55,031 bases of DNA from Pedobacter borealis DSM 19626 (lineage in GTDB: Bacteria > Bacteroidota > Bacteroidia > Sphingobacteriales > Sphingobacteriaceae). Of this stretch, positions 26,486-34,551 are shown one piece after another (the stretch's first letter is position 1; each line of letters starts with the position of its first letter). A model generated the notes under the pieces. That model had not been told where the DNA came from, searched no databases, and saw only the letters and a list, made by a program, of their open reading frames with translations. A program made the translations under genes and the position numbers. The stretch spans positions 1-55,031 of the forward strand of contig NZ_JAUG01000098.1 of the NCBI RefSeq assembly GCF_000708285.2. Direction: 5' to 3'.

Positions 26486-26521
26486 AAATGGGACTTGAAT
26501 ATTTCGGGCCCCATTTTTTTT
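26486..26521 (+). terminator. Terminator between convergent genes
   Basis: AAATGGG and CCCATTT form a stem with a loop that includes a second GGG/CCC pairing, followed by a run of T's at 26514-26521. It serves the TPR gene, and the A-run on the other side makes it usable by the convergent lipoprotein gene as well. Confidence 0.7.
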
Positions 26522-27050
26522 ATTTCAGCTTTCCAATAACTGAATACTTCTTTTCGCTTAGCAATCTAATTTTCTGTTGCTTTTTAATTGTGTAAAGGCT
26601 ATCTGGACAATAGGTTAAAGTATCCTGAGATTGGTATAAGATATTTTTATTATCGATGATGATCTCTATTTTGCTAGCTTTCTGGCCTTTCCAGGTTATG
26701 GAAACCTTCTTAATAGGGATTTTTTTATTGTTGGAAGTATAAATATCTACCCCATCTTGTTCTTTTGTTTTAAAACTTCCTTTCCACGATGTTTTATTGA
26801 TGTCAGCGTTGACAAAAATGGCTAATTCTTTTGCCCAGTCAGCAATTTTAGACGTTTTGTTTTCGGCTGCTCCGTTTACACTAACGGTTTTATTTACAAT
26901 AGGATTTAGCTTTTGTAAACGCGAAATTTCCTTTCCAAAATATCCTTTTACATCAAAGTACAATAAATCGGTATTTGCTTCAGCTTCTTTTCTCTGATTG
27001 CAGGAAAACAATGCCAAAGCAAATACCAGGATATGAAGTTTTTTAACCAT
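26520..27050 (-). CDS. Hypothetical lipoprotein, 176 aa
   Basis: The product is not recognised. A signal peptide with a lipobox (ALALFSC, Cys17) marks it as a lipoprotein. The mature part is Lys-rich and predicted to be mainly beta, with KKVSITWKGQKASKIEIIIDN and a closing KKYSVIGKLK. Its start codon overlaps the gpmI stop by one base (TAATG), so its translation is coupled to a glycolytic gene. That pairing offers no evident biochemical link. Confidence 0.7.
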   Translation of the reverse strand: MVKKLHILVFALALFSCNQRKEAEANTDLLYFDVKGYFGKEISRLQKLNPIVNKTVSVNGAAENKTSKIADWAKELAIFVNADINKTSWKGSFKTKEQDGVDIYTSNNKKIPIKKVSITWKGQKASKIEIIIDNKNILYQSQDTLTYCPDSLYTIKKQQKIRLLSEKKYSVIGKLK

Positions 27051-28573
27051 TATACTAAAATGTTTCCTGTCATTTCTGCTGGAATGGCGACACCTAATAT
27101 TTTTAGAATAGTAGGGGCAATGTCGCCTAATTTACCATCTGCAATGGTTTTATAGTCCTTATCAATTAAAATACAAGGAACCAGGTTGGTGGTATGCGCA
27201 GTATTGGCAGAACCATCTCCATTTACCATAAATTCAGAGTTACCATGATCGGCCAAAAGAATAAACGAATAACCATGTTCCAAACCTTTGTTTACCACCG
27301 TTTCTGCACATTTGTCTGCAGTTTCTACTGCTTTTATTACAGCTTCAAAAACACCTGTGTGACCAACCATATCCGGATTGGCAAAATTTAAGCAAATAAA
27401 ATCAGCCCATCCGGTTTCCATTTCTTTGGTAATGGCATCTGTAATCCCCGCGGCACTCATTTCTGGTTGAAGATCATAGGTGGCTACTTTTGGTGAAGGA
27501 ATTAAAAGGCGTTTTTCATTTTTAAATTCGGCTTCCCTTCCGCCCGAGAAGAAGAAGGTTACGTGGGGGTATTTCTCAGTTTCCGCAATACGGATCTGAT
27601 TTTTATTGTTGTTGGCCAGTACTTCGCCAATGGTTTGGGTTAAATCATCTTTGGTGAAAATTACATTTACCTTTTCAAAACTCTCATCGTAAGTAGTCAT
27701 GGTAACATAATACAATGGTAGTTTATGCATCTGCTGTTCTGGGAAATCTTTTTGTGTTAATGCAGCGGTGATTTCACGCCCTCTATCGGTACGGAAATTA
27801 AAACAGATTACTACGTCATCATTTTGAATCGTAGCAACTGGTGCGCCATTATCCTGCGTTAAAACGATTGGTTTTAAAAACTCATCAGTTACGCCATCGG
27901 TATATGATTTTTTGATTGATGCTAAAGCATCCTGGGTTTTTTCGCCAATACCGTTTACCATTACGTCGTAAGCTTGTTTAACACGCTCCCAGCGGTTATC
28001 GCGGTCCATTGCATAATAACGGCCAACCATGGTAGCCAATTTAGCATTGGTGTTTTGGATATGGTTTTCCAGATCAGTGATAAAGCCCAAGCCGGAGTTT
28101 GGATCAGTATCACGGCCATCTAAAAAAGCATGAACAAAAGTGTTCGGTACGTTTGCTTCATTTGCGGCATCACATAAAGCTTTTAAATGTTCGATATGCG
28201 CATGCACACCGCCATTTGAAACCAGACCGATGAAGTGAACTGCTTTGTTATGCTGCTTAGCATAATCGAATGCACTTACCAAAACCGGGTTGCTGTGCAA
28301 TTCTCTGTCGGTAATCGATTTGTTGATTCTTCCAAGCTCCTGGTAAACTACCCTACCTGCGCCTAAGTTCATGTGCCCAACTTCGGAGTTACCCATCTGC
28401 CCAGCTGGCAAACCTACAGCTTCACCAGATGCTTCAAGCTTTGAATTAGGGTATTTCTGTAATAACGAATCGAAAAAAGGAGTGTTGGCGGCATATGCAG
28501 CATCAGAATTATCTTGTTTTCCGTAGCCCCAGCCATCTAGAATTATAAGCGCGAGTTTTTTATCGTTTACCAT
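27050..28573 (-). CDS. gpmI: 2,3-bisphosphoglycerate-independent phosphoglycerate mutase
   Basis: Interconverts 3- and 2-phosphoglycerate in glycolysis and gluconeogenesis, using two Mn2+ ions and a phosphoserine. The 507-residue length is normal. Visible motifs are LIILDGWGYG (metal ligand Asp), GNSEVGHMNLGAGR with nucleophile Ser63, HAFLDGRDTDP, GRYYAMDRDNRWER, FRTDRGREIT, FANPDMVGHTG and LADHGNSE (metal ligands). It is first in a two-gene unit with the lipoprotein gene, overlapping by one base. DUF4783 and nadC are divergent. Confidence 0.97.
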   Translation of the reverse strand: MVNDKKLALIILDGWGYGKQDNSDAAYAANTPFFDSLLQKYPNSKLEASGEAVGLPAGQMGNSEVGHMNLGAGRVVYQELGRINKSITDRELHSNPVLVSAFDYAKQHNKAVHFIGLVSNGGVHAHIEHLKALCDAANEANVPNTFVHAFLDGRDTDPNSGLGFITDLENHIQNTNAKLATMVGRYYAMDRDNRWERVKQAYDVMVNGIGEKTQDALASIKKSYTDGVTDEFLKPIVLTQDNGAPVATIQNDDVVICFNFRTDRGREITAALTQKDFPEQQMHKLPLYYVTMTTYDESFEKVNVIFTKDDLTQTIGEVLANNNKNQIRIAETEKYPHVTFFFSGGREAEFKNEKRLLIPSPKVATYDLQPEMSAAGITDAITKEMETGWADFICLNFANPDMVGHTGVFEAVIKAVETADKCAETVVNKGLEHGYSFILLADHGNSEFMVNGDGSANTAHTTNLVPCILIDKDYKTIADGKLGDIAPTILKILGVAIPAEMTGNILV

Positions 28574-28746
28574 TTTTATTGTAAAATTTATTGATCCACA
28601 TTAAAACATTTTCATGTATAACATGTTTTAGTGTTTTGTTTATATGGCAAATATAACTTTATTGATGTTTATACAAATGAAGAAATCCTTTTTTTGATAC
28701 GCTAATGGCATAATTTTAGCTATAGGGTTCTGTATAAAATACAGAA

Positions 28747-29145
28747 ATGATCCGGAGCTTATTTTTACTCATTATTAGTTTGTCATCATTATATCATCCT
28801 ATAGCTCTTCAGGCAGATATTATTGATGATTTATCCTCGTATTTTAAGGCTGGCAACTCAAAAGAAATTGCGAAAAATTTCGCCTCAACTATTGAGCTTA
28901 TTATAGTTGATGAAGAAGATGTATACTCAAAAGCACAGGGTGAACAGATTTTAAGAGATTTTTTTGTTAAACATCCGCCAATAAAAACAAGTATTTTTCA
29001 TAAAATTAATACGAATCCAAATTATCGTTTTGGCGTAATTATCCTAAGTACCGCCAAAGAAACCTTCAGGGTTTCTATTACCATGAAAAAATTCAATACC
29101 AGCTTTTCGATTACTGAATTAAGGATCGAACCGGCAAAGGATTAA
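28747..29145 (+). CDS. DUF4783 family secreted protein
   Basis: A 132-residue protein with a signal peptide (about residues 1-23, ending ALQA). The mature part fits the DUF4783 pattern, an NTF2-like small alpha/beta fold: IIDDLSSYFKAGNSKEIAK, YSKAQGEQILRDFFVKHPP, SITELRIEP. Function unknown. In Bacteroidota genomes I recall it beside nadC, as here, where nadC follows on the same strand after about 160 bases. No catalytic residues can be proposed. Confidence 0.75.
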   Translation: MIRSLFLLIISLSSLYHPIALQADIIDDLSSYFKAGNSKEIAKNFASTIELIIVDEEDVYSKAQGEQILRDFFVKHPPIKTSIFHKINTNPNYRFGVIILSTAKETFRVSITMKKFNTSFSITELRIEPAKD

Positions 29146-29162
29146 TTGGCTAGGCAGTACTT

Positions 29163-29206
29163 GCGAAGTTATGACACCACTATGCCTGTGCCAACTTCAT
29201 AAGTCG
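29163..29206. repeat. Intergenic hairpin between DUF4783 and nadC
   Basis: GCGAAGTTATGACAC and GTGCCAACTTCATAAGTCGC can pair with a few bulges around TATGCCT. It may be a terminator for the DUF4783 gene, though there is no T-run, or an interspersed hairpin element. Confidence 0.45.
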
Positions 29207-29257
29207 CGGAGGCTAGAAACTTCTGATGTTAACAAATCACTTTAACGCTTAAGTAAA

Positions 29258-29287
29258 TTGTCTGCTAACAAATATTTCTTATTTTTG
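29258..29287 (+). promoter_or_regulatory. Promoter of nadC
   Basis: A -33 element (TTG at 29258-29260) and a -7 box TATTTTTG (29280-29287) are 19 bases apart, fitting the Bacteroidota consensus. Transcription should start near 29294, downstream of the TTG at 29258, which rules out that codon as the start and supports TTG 29306. Confidence 0.65.
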
Positions 29288-29305
29288 CGGCATAAAATCT
29301 ACATT

Positions 29306-30148
29306 TTGGATACTCAACTTATACATCAATTCATAAAAAATGCCCTTGCCGAAGATGTTGGTGATGGTGATCATACTTCACTGTCAACAATTCCACCCGG
29401 AACGCAGGGAAAAGCAAAACTGATTATCAAAGAAGATGGTGTTTTGGCTGGAATTGAACTGGCTCTTGAGATTTTTAAGGAAGTTGATGATACTTTAAAG
29501 GTTGATGTACTGTTGCAGGATGGTGTAGCGGTAAAAGTAGGCGATATCGCCCTAACCGTTTCAGGAAGTACACATGCTATTTTGATTGCAGAGCGTTTGG
29601 TTTTAAACTGTATGCAACGCATGAGTGGTATTGCAACTAAAACCCATCGGATTGTTTCTTTATTGAAAACAACTAAAACCAAAATTTTAGATACCCGTAA
29701 AACCACTCCAGGACTTCGCTATTTAGAAAAATGGGCAGTAAGGATAGGAGGAGGTGTAAATCACCGCATCGGTTTATATGATATGATCTTAATTAAGGAT
29801 AATCATGTAGATTATGCAGGAGGAATTTCAAACGCCATTACAGCCGCTAAAAAATATCTGATTGATCAAAATAAATCACTTCAGATCGAAATTGAGGTGC
29901 GTAACCTGGAAGAGTTGTCTCAAGTTTTGTCTATTGGTGGCGTAGACCGTATTATGCTTGATAATTTCAGTTTCGAAAACCTAAGAGCTGCGGTTAAATT
30001 AATCGACGGTAAATTTATTACAGAAGCTTCCGGAGGGATTACTGAAGAGAATGTTGCCGAATATGCTGCTTGCGGAGTAGATTTTATTTCGATGGGCGCG
30101 CTTACACACTCTGTGAAAAGCCTGGATATGAGTTTAAAAGCATACTAA
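29306..30148 (+). CDS. nadC: Quinolinate phosphoribosyltransferase (NadC)
   Basis: Converts quinolinate + PRPP to nicotinate mononucleotide in NAD synthesis. About 280 residues from TTG 29306. Motifs are IKNALAEDVGDGDHTS, KTKILDTRKTTPGLR with the substrate-binding Arg and Lys, EKWAVRIGGGVNHR, MILIKDNH, EIEVRN and the closing ASGGI ... GVDFISMGALTHS. No ATG is available near the N-terminus, so a TTG start is needed. The earlier TTG (29258) lies inside the promoter. The final product starts MDTQLIHQFIK. plsY follows 49 bases later on the same strand. Confidence 0.94.
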   Translation: MDTQLIHQFIKNALAEDVGDGDHTSLSTIPPGTQGKAKLIIKEDGVLAGIELALEIFKEVDDTLKVDVLLQDGVAVKVGDIALTVSGSTHAILIAERLVLNCMQRMSGIATKTHRIVSLLKTTKTKILDTRKTTPGLRYLEKWAVRIGGGVNHRIGLYDMILIKDNHVDYAGGISNAITAAKKYLIDQNKSLQIEIEVRNLEELSQVLSIGGVDRIMLDNFSFENLRAAVKLIDGKFITEASGGITEENVAEYAACGVDFISMGALTHSVKSLDMSLKAY

Positions 30149-30197
30149 AGTGATTTGCTATAAAATTAAAAGCTTATTTTTTGTATCATTGTAGGCT

Positions 30198-30845
30198 ATG
30201 GTTACGGTTTATTCTCTCAGCGCGTTATTAATTGCCTACCTTTTTGGATCTATACCAACAGCTGTATGGCTTGGTCAGGCCTTTTATGGGGTCGATGTAA
30301 GAGAGTATGGAAGTGGCAACGCTGGCGCAACCAATACCTTTAGGGTATTGGGCAAAAAAGCCGGAATTGCTGTAATGATCATCGATATTGCAAAAGGTTA
30401 TACCGCAACCAATCTGGCCTATTTAATCGGCATGTCGGTAACCGGACCACAAAATTCAGTTGTTTTTGTCAATTATCAACTTGCACTCGGTGTAACCGCA
30501 GTAATGGGACATTTATTTCCTGTTTTTGCAGGTTTTAGAGGCGGAAAAGGTGTTGCTACACTTTTTGGAATGATTTTGGCAGTTAACTTCGAAGCATCTA
30601 TGCTTTGTGTTCTGGTTTTTGTGGTTGTGTTGTTGTTAACTAAATATGTTTCATTAAGCTCCATTTGTGCAGGATTTACTTTTCCGCTCAGTGTGGTGTT
30701 CTTGTTTCAGGTTTCCATCAAATCGGAAGTGCTTTATGGCATGGTGGTTTGTATTTTAATCTTAGTTACGCACCAAAAAAACCTCGAAAGATTGCTGAAA
30801 GGCAAAGAATCTAAAGTGTATTTGTTTAGGAAGAAAACTAATTAA
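30198..30845 (+). CDS. plsY: Acyl-phosphate:glycerol-3-phosphate acyltransferase (PlsY)
   Basis: Transfers an acyl group from acyl-phosphate to sn-glycerol-3-phosphate, the first step of phospholipid synthesis, in the inner membrane. The 215 residues have about five to six membrane helices. The three conserved motifs are GSIPTAVWLG, YGSGNAGATNTFRVLGKKAG and GHLFPVFAGFRGGKGVAT. Length is normal, with a short basic C-terminal tail. It lies 49 bases downstream of nadC, perhaps on the same transcript. Confidence 0.95.
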   Translation: MVTVYSLSALLIAYLFGSIPTAVWLGQAFYGVDVREYGSGNAGATNTFRVLGKKAGIAVMIIDIAKGYTATNLAYLIGMSVTGPQNSVVFVNYQLALGVTAVMGHLFPVFAGFRGGKGVATLFGMILAVNFEASMLCVLVFVVVLLLTKYVSLSSICAGFTFPLSVVFLFQVSIKSEVLYGMVVCILILVTHQKNLERLLKGKESKVYLFRKKTN

Positions 30846-30940
30846 TTAACAAAACACATTTCATTAAAACTTATTTATAGGCTTACTGTTTAATCTACGG
30901 TTTTGCTTATCAGTATTTACTAATCATTTAAAATCGCATT

Positions 30941-31747
30941 ATGAAAAAGTTATTTTTAACAGCAAGTGTTGCTGGAGTATTATTATTTAACTCCTGTTCT
31001 ACCGTTCCTTTAACAGGCCGTAGTCGATTTGATTTAGTGAGTAACGACCAGGTTTTGCCAATGGCTTTCCAGGCTTATAGCACCTTTTTAACGGAGAATA
31101 AAACTACAGTTTTACCAGCCTCGAATGCGCAGGCTTTGAAAGTTAAAACCGTTGGTAGTAGATTAATTACGGCTGTAAAATCGTATATGAACAGCAATAA
31201 TTATGGTAACCTGATTGCAGATTATCAATGGGAAGTTAATGTGGTGCAGAACAACGAGAAAAATGCCTGGTGTATGCCAGGAGGAAAGATTGTAGTTTAT
31301 ACAGGTATTTTACCCATAACACAAGACGATGCAGGCTTGGCCACCGTAATGGGCCATGAGATTGCCCACGCCATTGCAGGTCACTCTGCAGAACGGATGT
31401 CGCAGGAAATGGTTGCCCAGGGTATTGGTGCAGCAGCAGGTGTTGCATTGTCTAAAAATCCAAAAACGCAATCTATTTTTAATACCCTTTATGGTGTAGG
31501 TACACCAGTGGCGATGTTAAAATTCAGTCGCAATCAGGAATTAGAAGCCGATCGTTTAGGCTTGATTTTTATGGCCATGGCCGGATACAATCCACAAAAT
31601 GCTACTGCTTTCTGGAATAGAATGTCGGCGGCATCGGCAGGGGCGCAGAAACCAGCTGAATTTTTAAGTACCCACCCAAGCGATGCGACACGTATTGCAC
31701 AGATCCAAAAATATTTACCTGAAGCGCAACAGTATTATAAAAAATAA
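30941..31747 (+). CDS. M48-family zinc metalloprotease lipoprotein
   Basis: A 268-residue protein with a lipobox (FNSC, Cys19), so anchored in the outer or inner membrane facing the periplasm. The zinc motif is MGHEIAHAIAGH (H139-E140-H143) and the third ligand is in NQELEADRLG (E200). The domain architecture matches BepA/LoiP-like proteases, which check outer-membrane protein assembly. There is no C-terminal TPR domain, so it is the short LoiP/Oma1-like type. It is a lone gene with repeats downstream. Substrates unknown. Confidence 0.9.
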   Translation: MKKLFLTASVAGVLLFNSCSTVPLTGRSRFDLVSNDQVLPMAFQAYSTFLTENKTTVLPASNAQALKVKTVGSRLITAVKSYMNSNNYGNLIADYQWEVNVVQNNEKNAWCMPGGKIVVYTGILPITQDDAGLATVMGHEIAHAIAGHSAERMSQEMVAQGIGAAAGVALSKNPKTQSIFNTLYGVGTPVAMLKFSRNQELEADRLGLIFMAMAGYNPQNATAFWNRMSAASAGAQKPAEFLSTHPSDATRIAQIQKYLPEAQQYYKK

Positions 31748-31815
31748 GGTGTAGGGCTTAAGGTTTAAGGTGGAAGGTTTTGCATAATGCAGAATTTTCC
31801 ACCTTTTTAAAGTGT

Positions 31816-31841
31816 CGTCATGCTGAATTTATTTCAGCATC
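31816..31841. repeat. Interspersed palindrome copy
   Basis: GTCATGCTGAATTTATTTCAGCATC is the reverse complement type of the elements at 74-98 and 9044-9068, with intact arms. Confidence 0.75.
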
Positions 31842-31869
31842 GTTCTTGCTATTAAGATCTTATCGAGCT

Positions 31870-32009
31870 TGTATCATAAAGATAGATTTGTCATCCTGAG
31901 CTTGTCGAAGGACCCGCTTAAATACCCTCTAAGGTGTTTCGACAGGCTCTCCGTAGGAGTCCTTTGGACAACATGACAGCATCTGAGGTGAAATCGCCTT
32001 TATGATACA
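31870..32009. repeat. 140-bp element with 12-bp terminal inverted repeats
   Basis: TGTATCATAAAG (31870-31881) and its exact complement CTTTATGATACA (31998-32009) bound 140 bases with no coding potential. Inside is the phrase CATCCTGAGCTTGTCGAAGG and, further on, a related TTTCGACAGGCTC in the opposite sense, so much of the element can fold on itself. The form is that of a MITE or a compound palindromic repeat. Confidence 0.6.
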
Positions 32010-32017
32010 CCCTCTTT

Positions 32018-32184
32018 CCTGTCTTCCGCTGTTTTTTAAACCCTGAATAAACGGTGCTGATATTTAGGGAGTTATGTGTTAATTTTTTGTTTTTTGGGTG
32101 TCCCAGAAGGATTTTGACTTATATTTATCTTAGTGTTTGTCAGAAAGAAACGGAATCAAAACGGCTTAATCAGTATTCAGGTTA
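32018..32184 (+). repeat. 167-bp exact direct repeat, copy A
   Basis: Identical, base for base as read, to 40965-41131 (offset 8,947). Here it is the upstream region of the response-regulator gene, ending 88 bases before its ATG. Flanking bases differ on both sides, which sets the borders. Confidence 0.95.
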
Positions 32185-32272
32185 ATAATTTATAATAAAA
32201 TTTAAAAAGGCTCTTTATTTTCTGGTTTTAATGATTACTTTATGTCCAACTAAATAACAAAATGATTAAGCA

Positions 32273-32950
32273 ATGAAAATTTTAGTCATTGAAGATGAAC
32301 AGGCTTTACTAGAGAGTATCCTTGCCTATTTTACAGGAGAAGGGAATATTTGCGAGCATGCTTCAGATTTTGCCGCTGCCTATGAGAAAATATCGCTTTA
32401 TAGTTACGATTGCATTCTATTAGATTTGGGCTTACCTGGTGGGGAAGGACTGGAATTATTAACCAAACTTAAACAACTGAAAAAAAGAGATGGTGTACTC
32501 ATTATTTCTGCGCGCCATTCTTTAGATGACAAACTTGCAGGGCTCGATCTTGGTGCCGATGATTATTTGGTTAAGCCTTTTCATTTATCGGAACTAAAAG
32601 CGCGTGTAAGCGCTATTATACGCAGAAAGAATTTTGATGGCGCCAATATTATTGTTTTCAACGAGATCACTGTAGATGTTTCGGCAATGAAAATTACTGT
32701 TAAAGGAAATCAGGTAACACTTACTAAAAAAGAGTTCGATCTGCTGGTGTATTTTCTTTCTAACCGTAATAAAGTCGTCACCAAAAATGCAATGGCCGAG
32801 CATCTTTGGGGCGACGAAATGGACTTATCGGATGATTTCGACTTTATTTATACCCATGTTAAAAATCTCCGTAAAAAATTGCTCGAAGCCGGAGCAGCAG
32901 ATTATCTTCGTTCTGTTTATGGGATAGGCTATAAATTTGGCGACATATGA
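32273..32950 (+). CDS. OmpR-family response regulator
   Basis: A 225-residue transcription regulator. The receiver domain (1-115) has the acidic pocket E7-D8, phosphoacceptor D51 (ILLDLGLPGGEG), and K101 in DDYLVKPF. A winged-helix DNA-binding domain follows (about 125-222; TLTKKEFDLLVYFLSNRNKV, LRSVYGIGYKF). It overlaps the histidine kinase gene by 4 bases (ATGA), so the pair is co-translated. PAP2, TolC, adaptor and RND genes follow on the same strand and are the probable targets. Confidence 0.95.
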   Translation: MKILVIEDEQALLESILAYFTGEGNICEHASDFAAAYEKISLYSYDCILLDLGLPGGEGLELLTKLKQLKKRDGVLIISARHSLDDKLAGLDLGADDYLVKPFHLSELKARVSAIIRRKNFDGANIIVFNEITVDVSAMKITVKGNQVTLTKKEFDLLVYFLSNRNKVVTKNAMAEHLWGDEMDLSDDFDFIYTHVKNLRKKLLEAGAADYLRSVYGIGYKFGDI

Positions 32951-34200
32951 AACTCTCTAACCGTTACAACAAGGCAAATATTTTAACCTCTATCGTTGTA
33001 TTAATCATTACGGGGATTATTTACTATGTTGTAATCCATTTTATTTTAACCGAAAAATTAGATCGCGATTTAGCCGTTGAAGAAAATGAAATTAACCAGT
33101 ATGTAAACACTTTTCATAAACTCCCACTGCCTGCAAGTTATCTCGATCAACAGATATCTTATAAAACACTAAGTGGGATTATTTCTGAAAGAGAATTTCT
33201 AAACACAATTTATTTTAACCCGAAAGAACGTGAAAACGAACCTGGGAGAAGTCTGATTACGGTTGTACACTTAGATGGTAAAACCATTGAGGTAACAATA
33301 ACCAAATCGAGGGTAGAATCAGAAGACCTTATTAGAATAATTCTTTTAATAACACTCGGAATTACAGTTGTTTTGCTTTTATCCTTATTGCTGATCAACA
33401 GATTTGTACTGAGCAGACTTTGGCGTCCCTTTTATTCTACTTTGAACCGGATGAAAGCTTTCGAAGTAACCCGGATGGATACTATTGAACAAGAGCTAAC
33501 TAAAATTGATGAGTTTAACGAACTTAACAAGTCTGTAAATGCCATGGCCGAAAGAGTACGGCAAGACTATAAGGAACTTAAAAGTTTTACCGATAATGCT
33601 TCGCATGAAATGATGACTCCATTAGCCGTAATTAATTCTAAATTAGATTCTTTGCTGCAAACAGAGTCGTTTACCGAGCAGCAGGGCGCATTATTGGAAG
33701 ATATTTATCATGCTACAGGCAGATTATCAAGATTGCATCAATCACTCTTATTGTTGGCCAAAATTGAAAATAACCTGATTCCCGATTTTCAGAATATCGA
33801 ACTCAAAGAAATGACAGAAGCTAAGAGCCGTCAGTTTCAGGAGCTATTAGAAAAGGACGGACTGGTGTTAACTGAAAAGCTTGTACCTGTGGAAATCAAA
33901 ATGAGCAGGTATCTTGCTGATATTTTGCTAAACAATCTTTTTAGCAATGCAGTGCGGCATAATGTAAGTGGTGGACACATTCATATCCAACTTGATCAAC
34001 AGGCGCTAACCATTTCCAATTCAGGGAAAGCCAGTCATTTACAAACCAAAATCTTCGATCGCTTTTCAAAATCTGTAGATTCTGAAGGCATGGGACTTGG
34101 GTTAGCCATAACTAAACAGATCTGTAACCTTTATGGCTTTCGTATTGATTATCACGAAGAAAGTGGCGAACATGTTTTTACTGTTTATTTTGGTGGTTAA
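32947..34200 (+). CDS. Sensor histidine kinase
   Basis: A 417-residue inner-membrane kinase. Two membrane helices (about 12-34 and 128-150) enclose a periplasmic sensor domain of about 90 residues, with no family recognised. HisKA follows with H220 in DNASHEMMTPLAVIN. In the ATPase domain the N box is NNLFSNAVRHN, and a G box GMGLGLAITKQ is present; the usual D-x-G-x-G box is degenerate (SNSGK), which is common in some Bacteroidota kinases. It partners the overlapping response regulator. The ligand cannot be predicted. Interspersed-repeat DNA follows directly. Confidence 0.92.
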   Translation: MKLSNRYNKANILTSIVVLIITGIIYYVVIHFILTEKLDRDLAVEENEINQYVNTFHKLPLPASYLDQQISYKTLSGIISEREFLNTIYFNPKERENEPGRSLITVVHLDGKTIEVTITKSRVESEDLIRIILLITLGITVVLLLSLLLINRFVLSRLWRPFYSTLNRMKAFEVTRMDTIEQELTKIDEFNELNKSVNAMAERVRQDYKELKSFTDNASHEMMTPLAVINSKLDSLLQTESFTEQQGALLEDIYHATGRLSRLHQSLLLLAKIENNLIPDFQNIELKEMTEAKSRQFQELLEKDGLVLTEKLVPVEIKMSRYLADILLNNLFSNAVRHNVSGGHIHIQLDQQALTISNSGKASHLQTKIFDRFSKSVDSEGMGLGLAITKQICNLYGFRIDYHEESGEHVFTVYFGG

Positions 34201-34551
34201 TGATTCGTCATTGCGAGCTGAAGGGTAGGATTTAAGGTAGTGGGGGTGAAGCAATCTCCACAATGATCAACATTTTCTATGTAGATTAGTTATATCTCCG
34301 GGAGGCTTAAGATGAAGCATTTTGTCATATTTTTTATTGCCGCTGATTTAAGATGATTTCCGCAGATTTTTTAGTGGTGATAGGTGTTACCACCTGTCAC
34401 TATCGATTACCCCTTGCTGATGTGGTGATAGGTGTTACCACCTGTCACTATCGAATTATCCATTTCGAATATCTAATTTAAATAGTTTCATTCACTCATA
34501 ACTTCAGAATTTCTCCATAATTCGATTATAGTTTTGATTAAAATTTAAACT
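34201..34551. repeat. Intergenic stretch with twin hairpins and a promoter box
   Basis: No gene was found. A TCATTGCGAG...GAAGCAATCT interspersed element lies at about 34206-34256. A 33-base phrase containing GTGATAGGTGTTACCACC is repeated exactly at 34374-34406 and 34422-34454. Each copy folds as GTGATAGGTG / CACCTGTCAC with loop TTAC. TAGTTTTG (34529-34536) matches the -7 box TAnnTTTG, 15 bases before the PAP2 ATG, so the efflux genes may have a promoter of their own. Confidence 0.65.

Larger units (their letters stand above)
31748..32272. repeat. Repeat-rich intergenic stretch before the regulator
   Basis: No gene was found. In order there are low-complexity AAGGTTTAAGGTGGAAGG (about 31756-31776), the GCTGAATTTATTTCAGC palindrome (31816-31841), an inverted-repeat-bounded element (31870-32009), the 167-bp exact repeat (32018-32184), and an A+T-rich leader before the regulator ATG. 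The promoter of the regulator most likely lies in or just after the 167-bp repeat. Confidence 0.7.
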
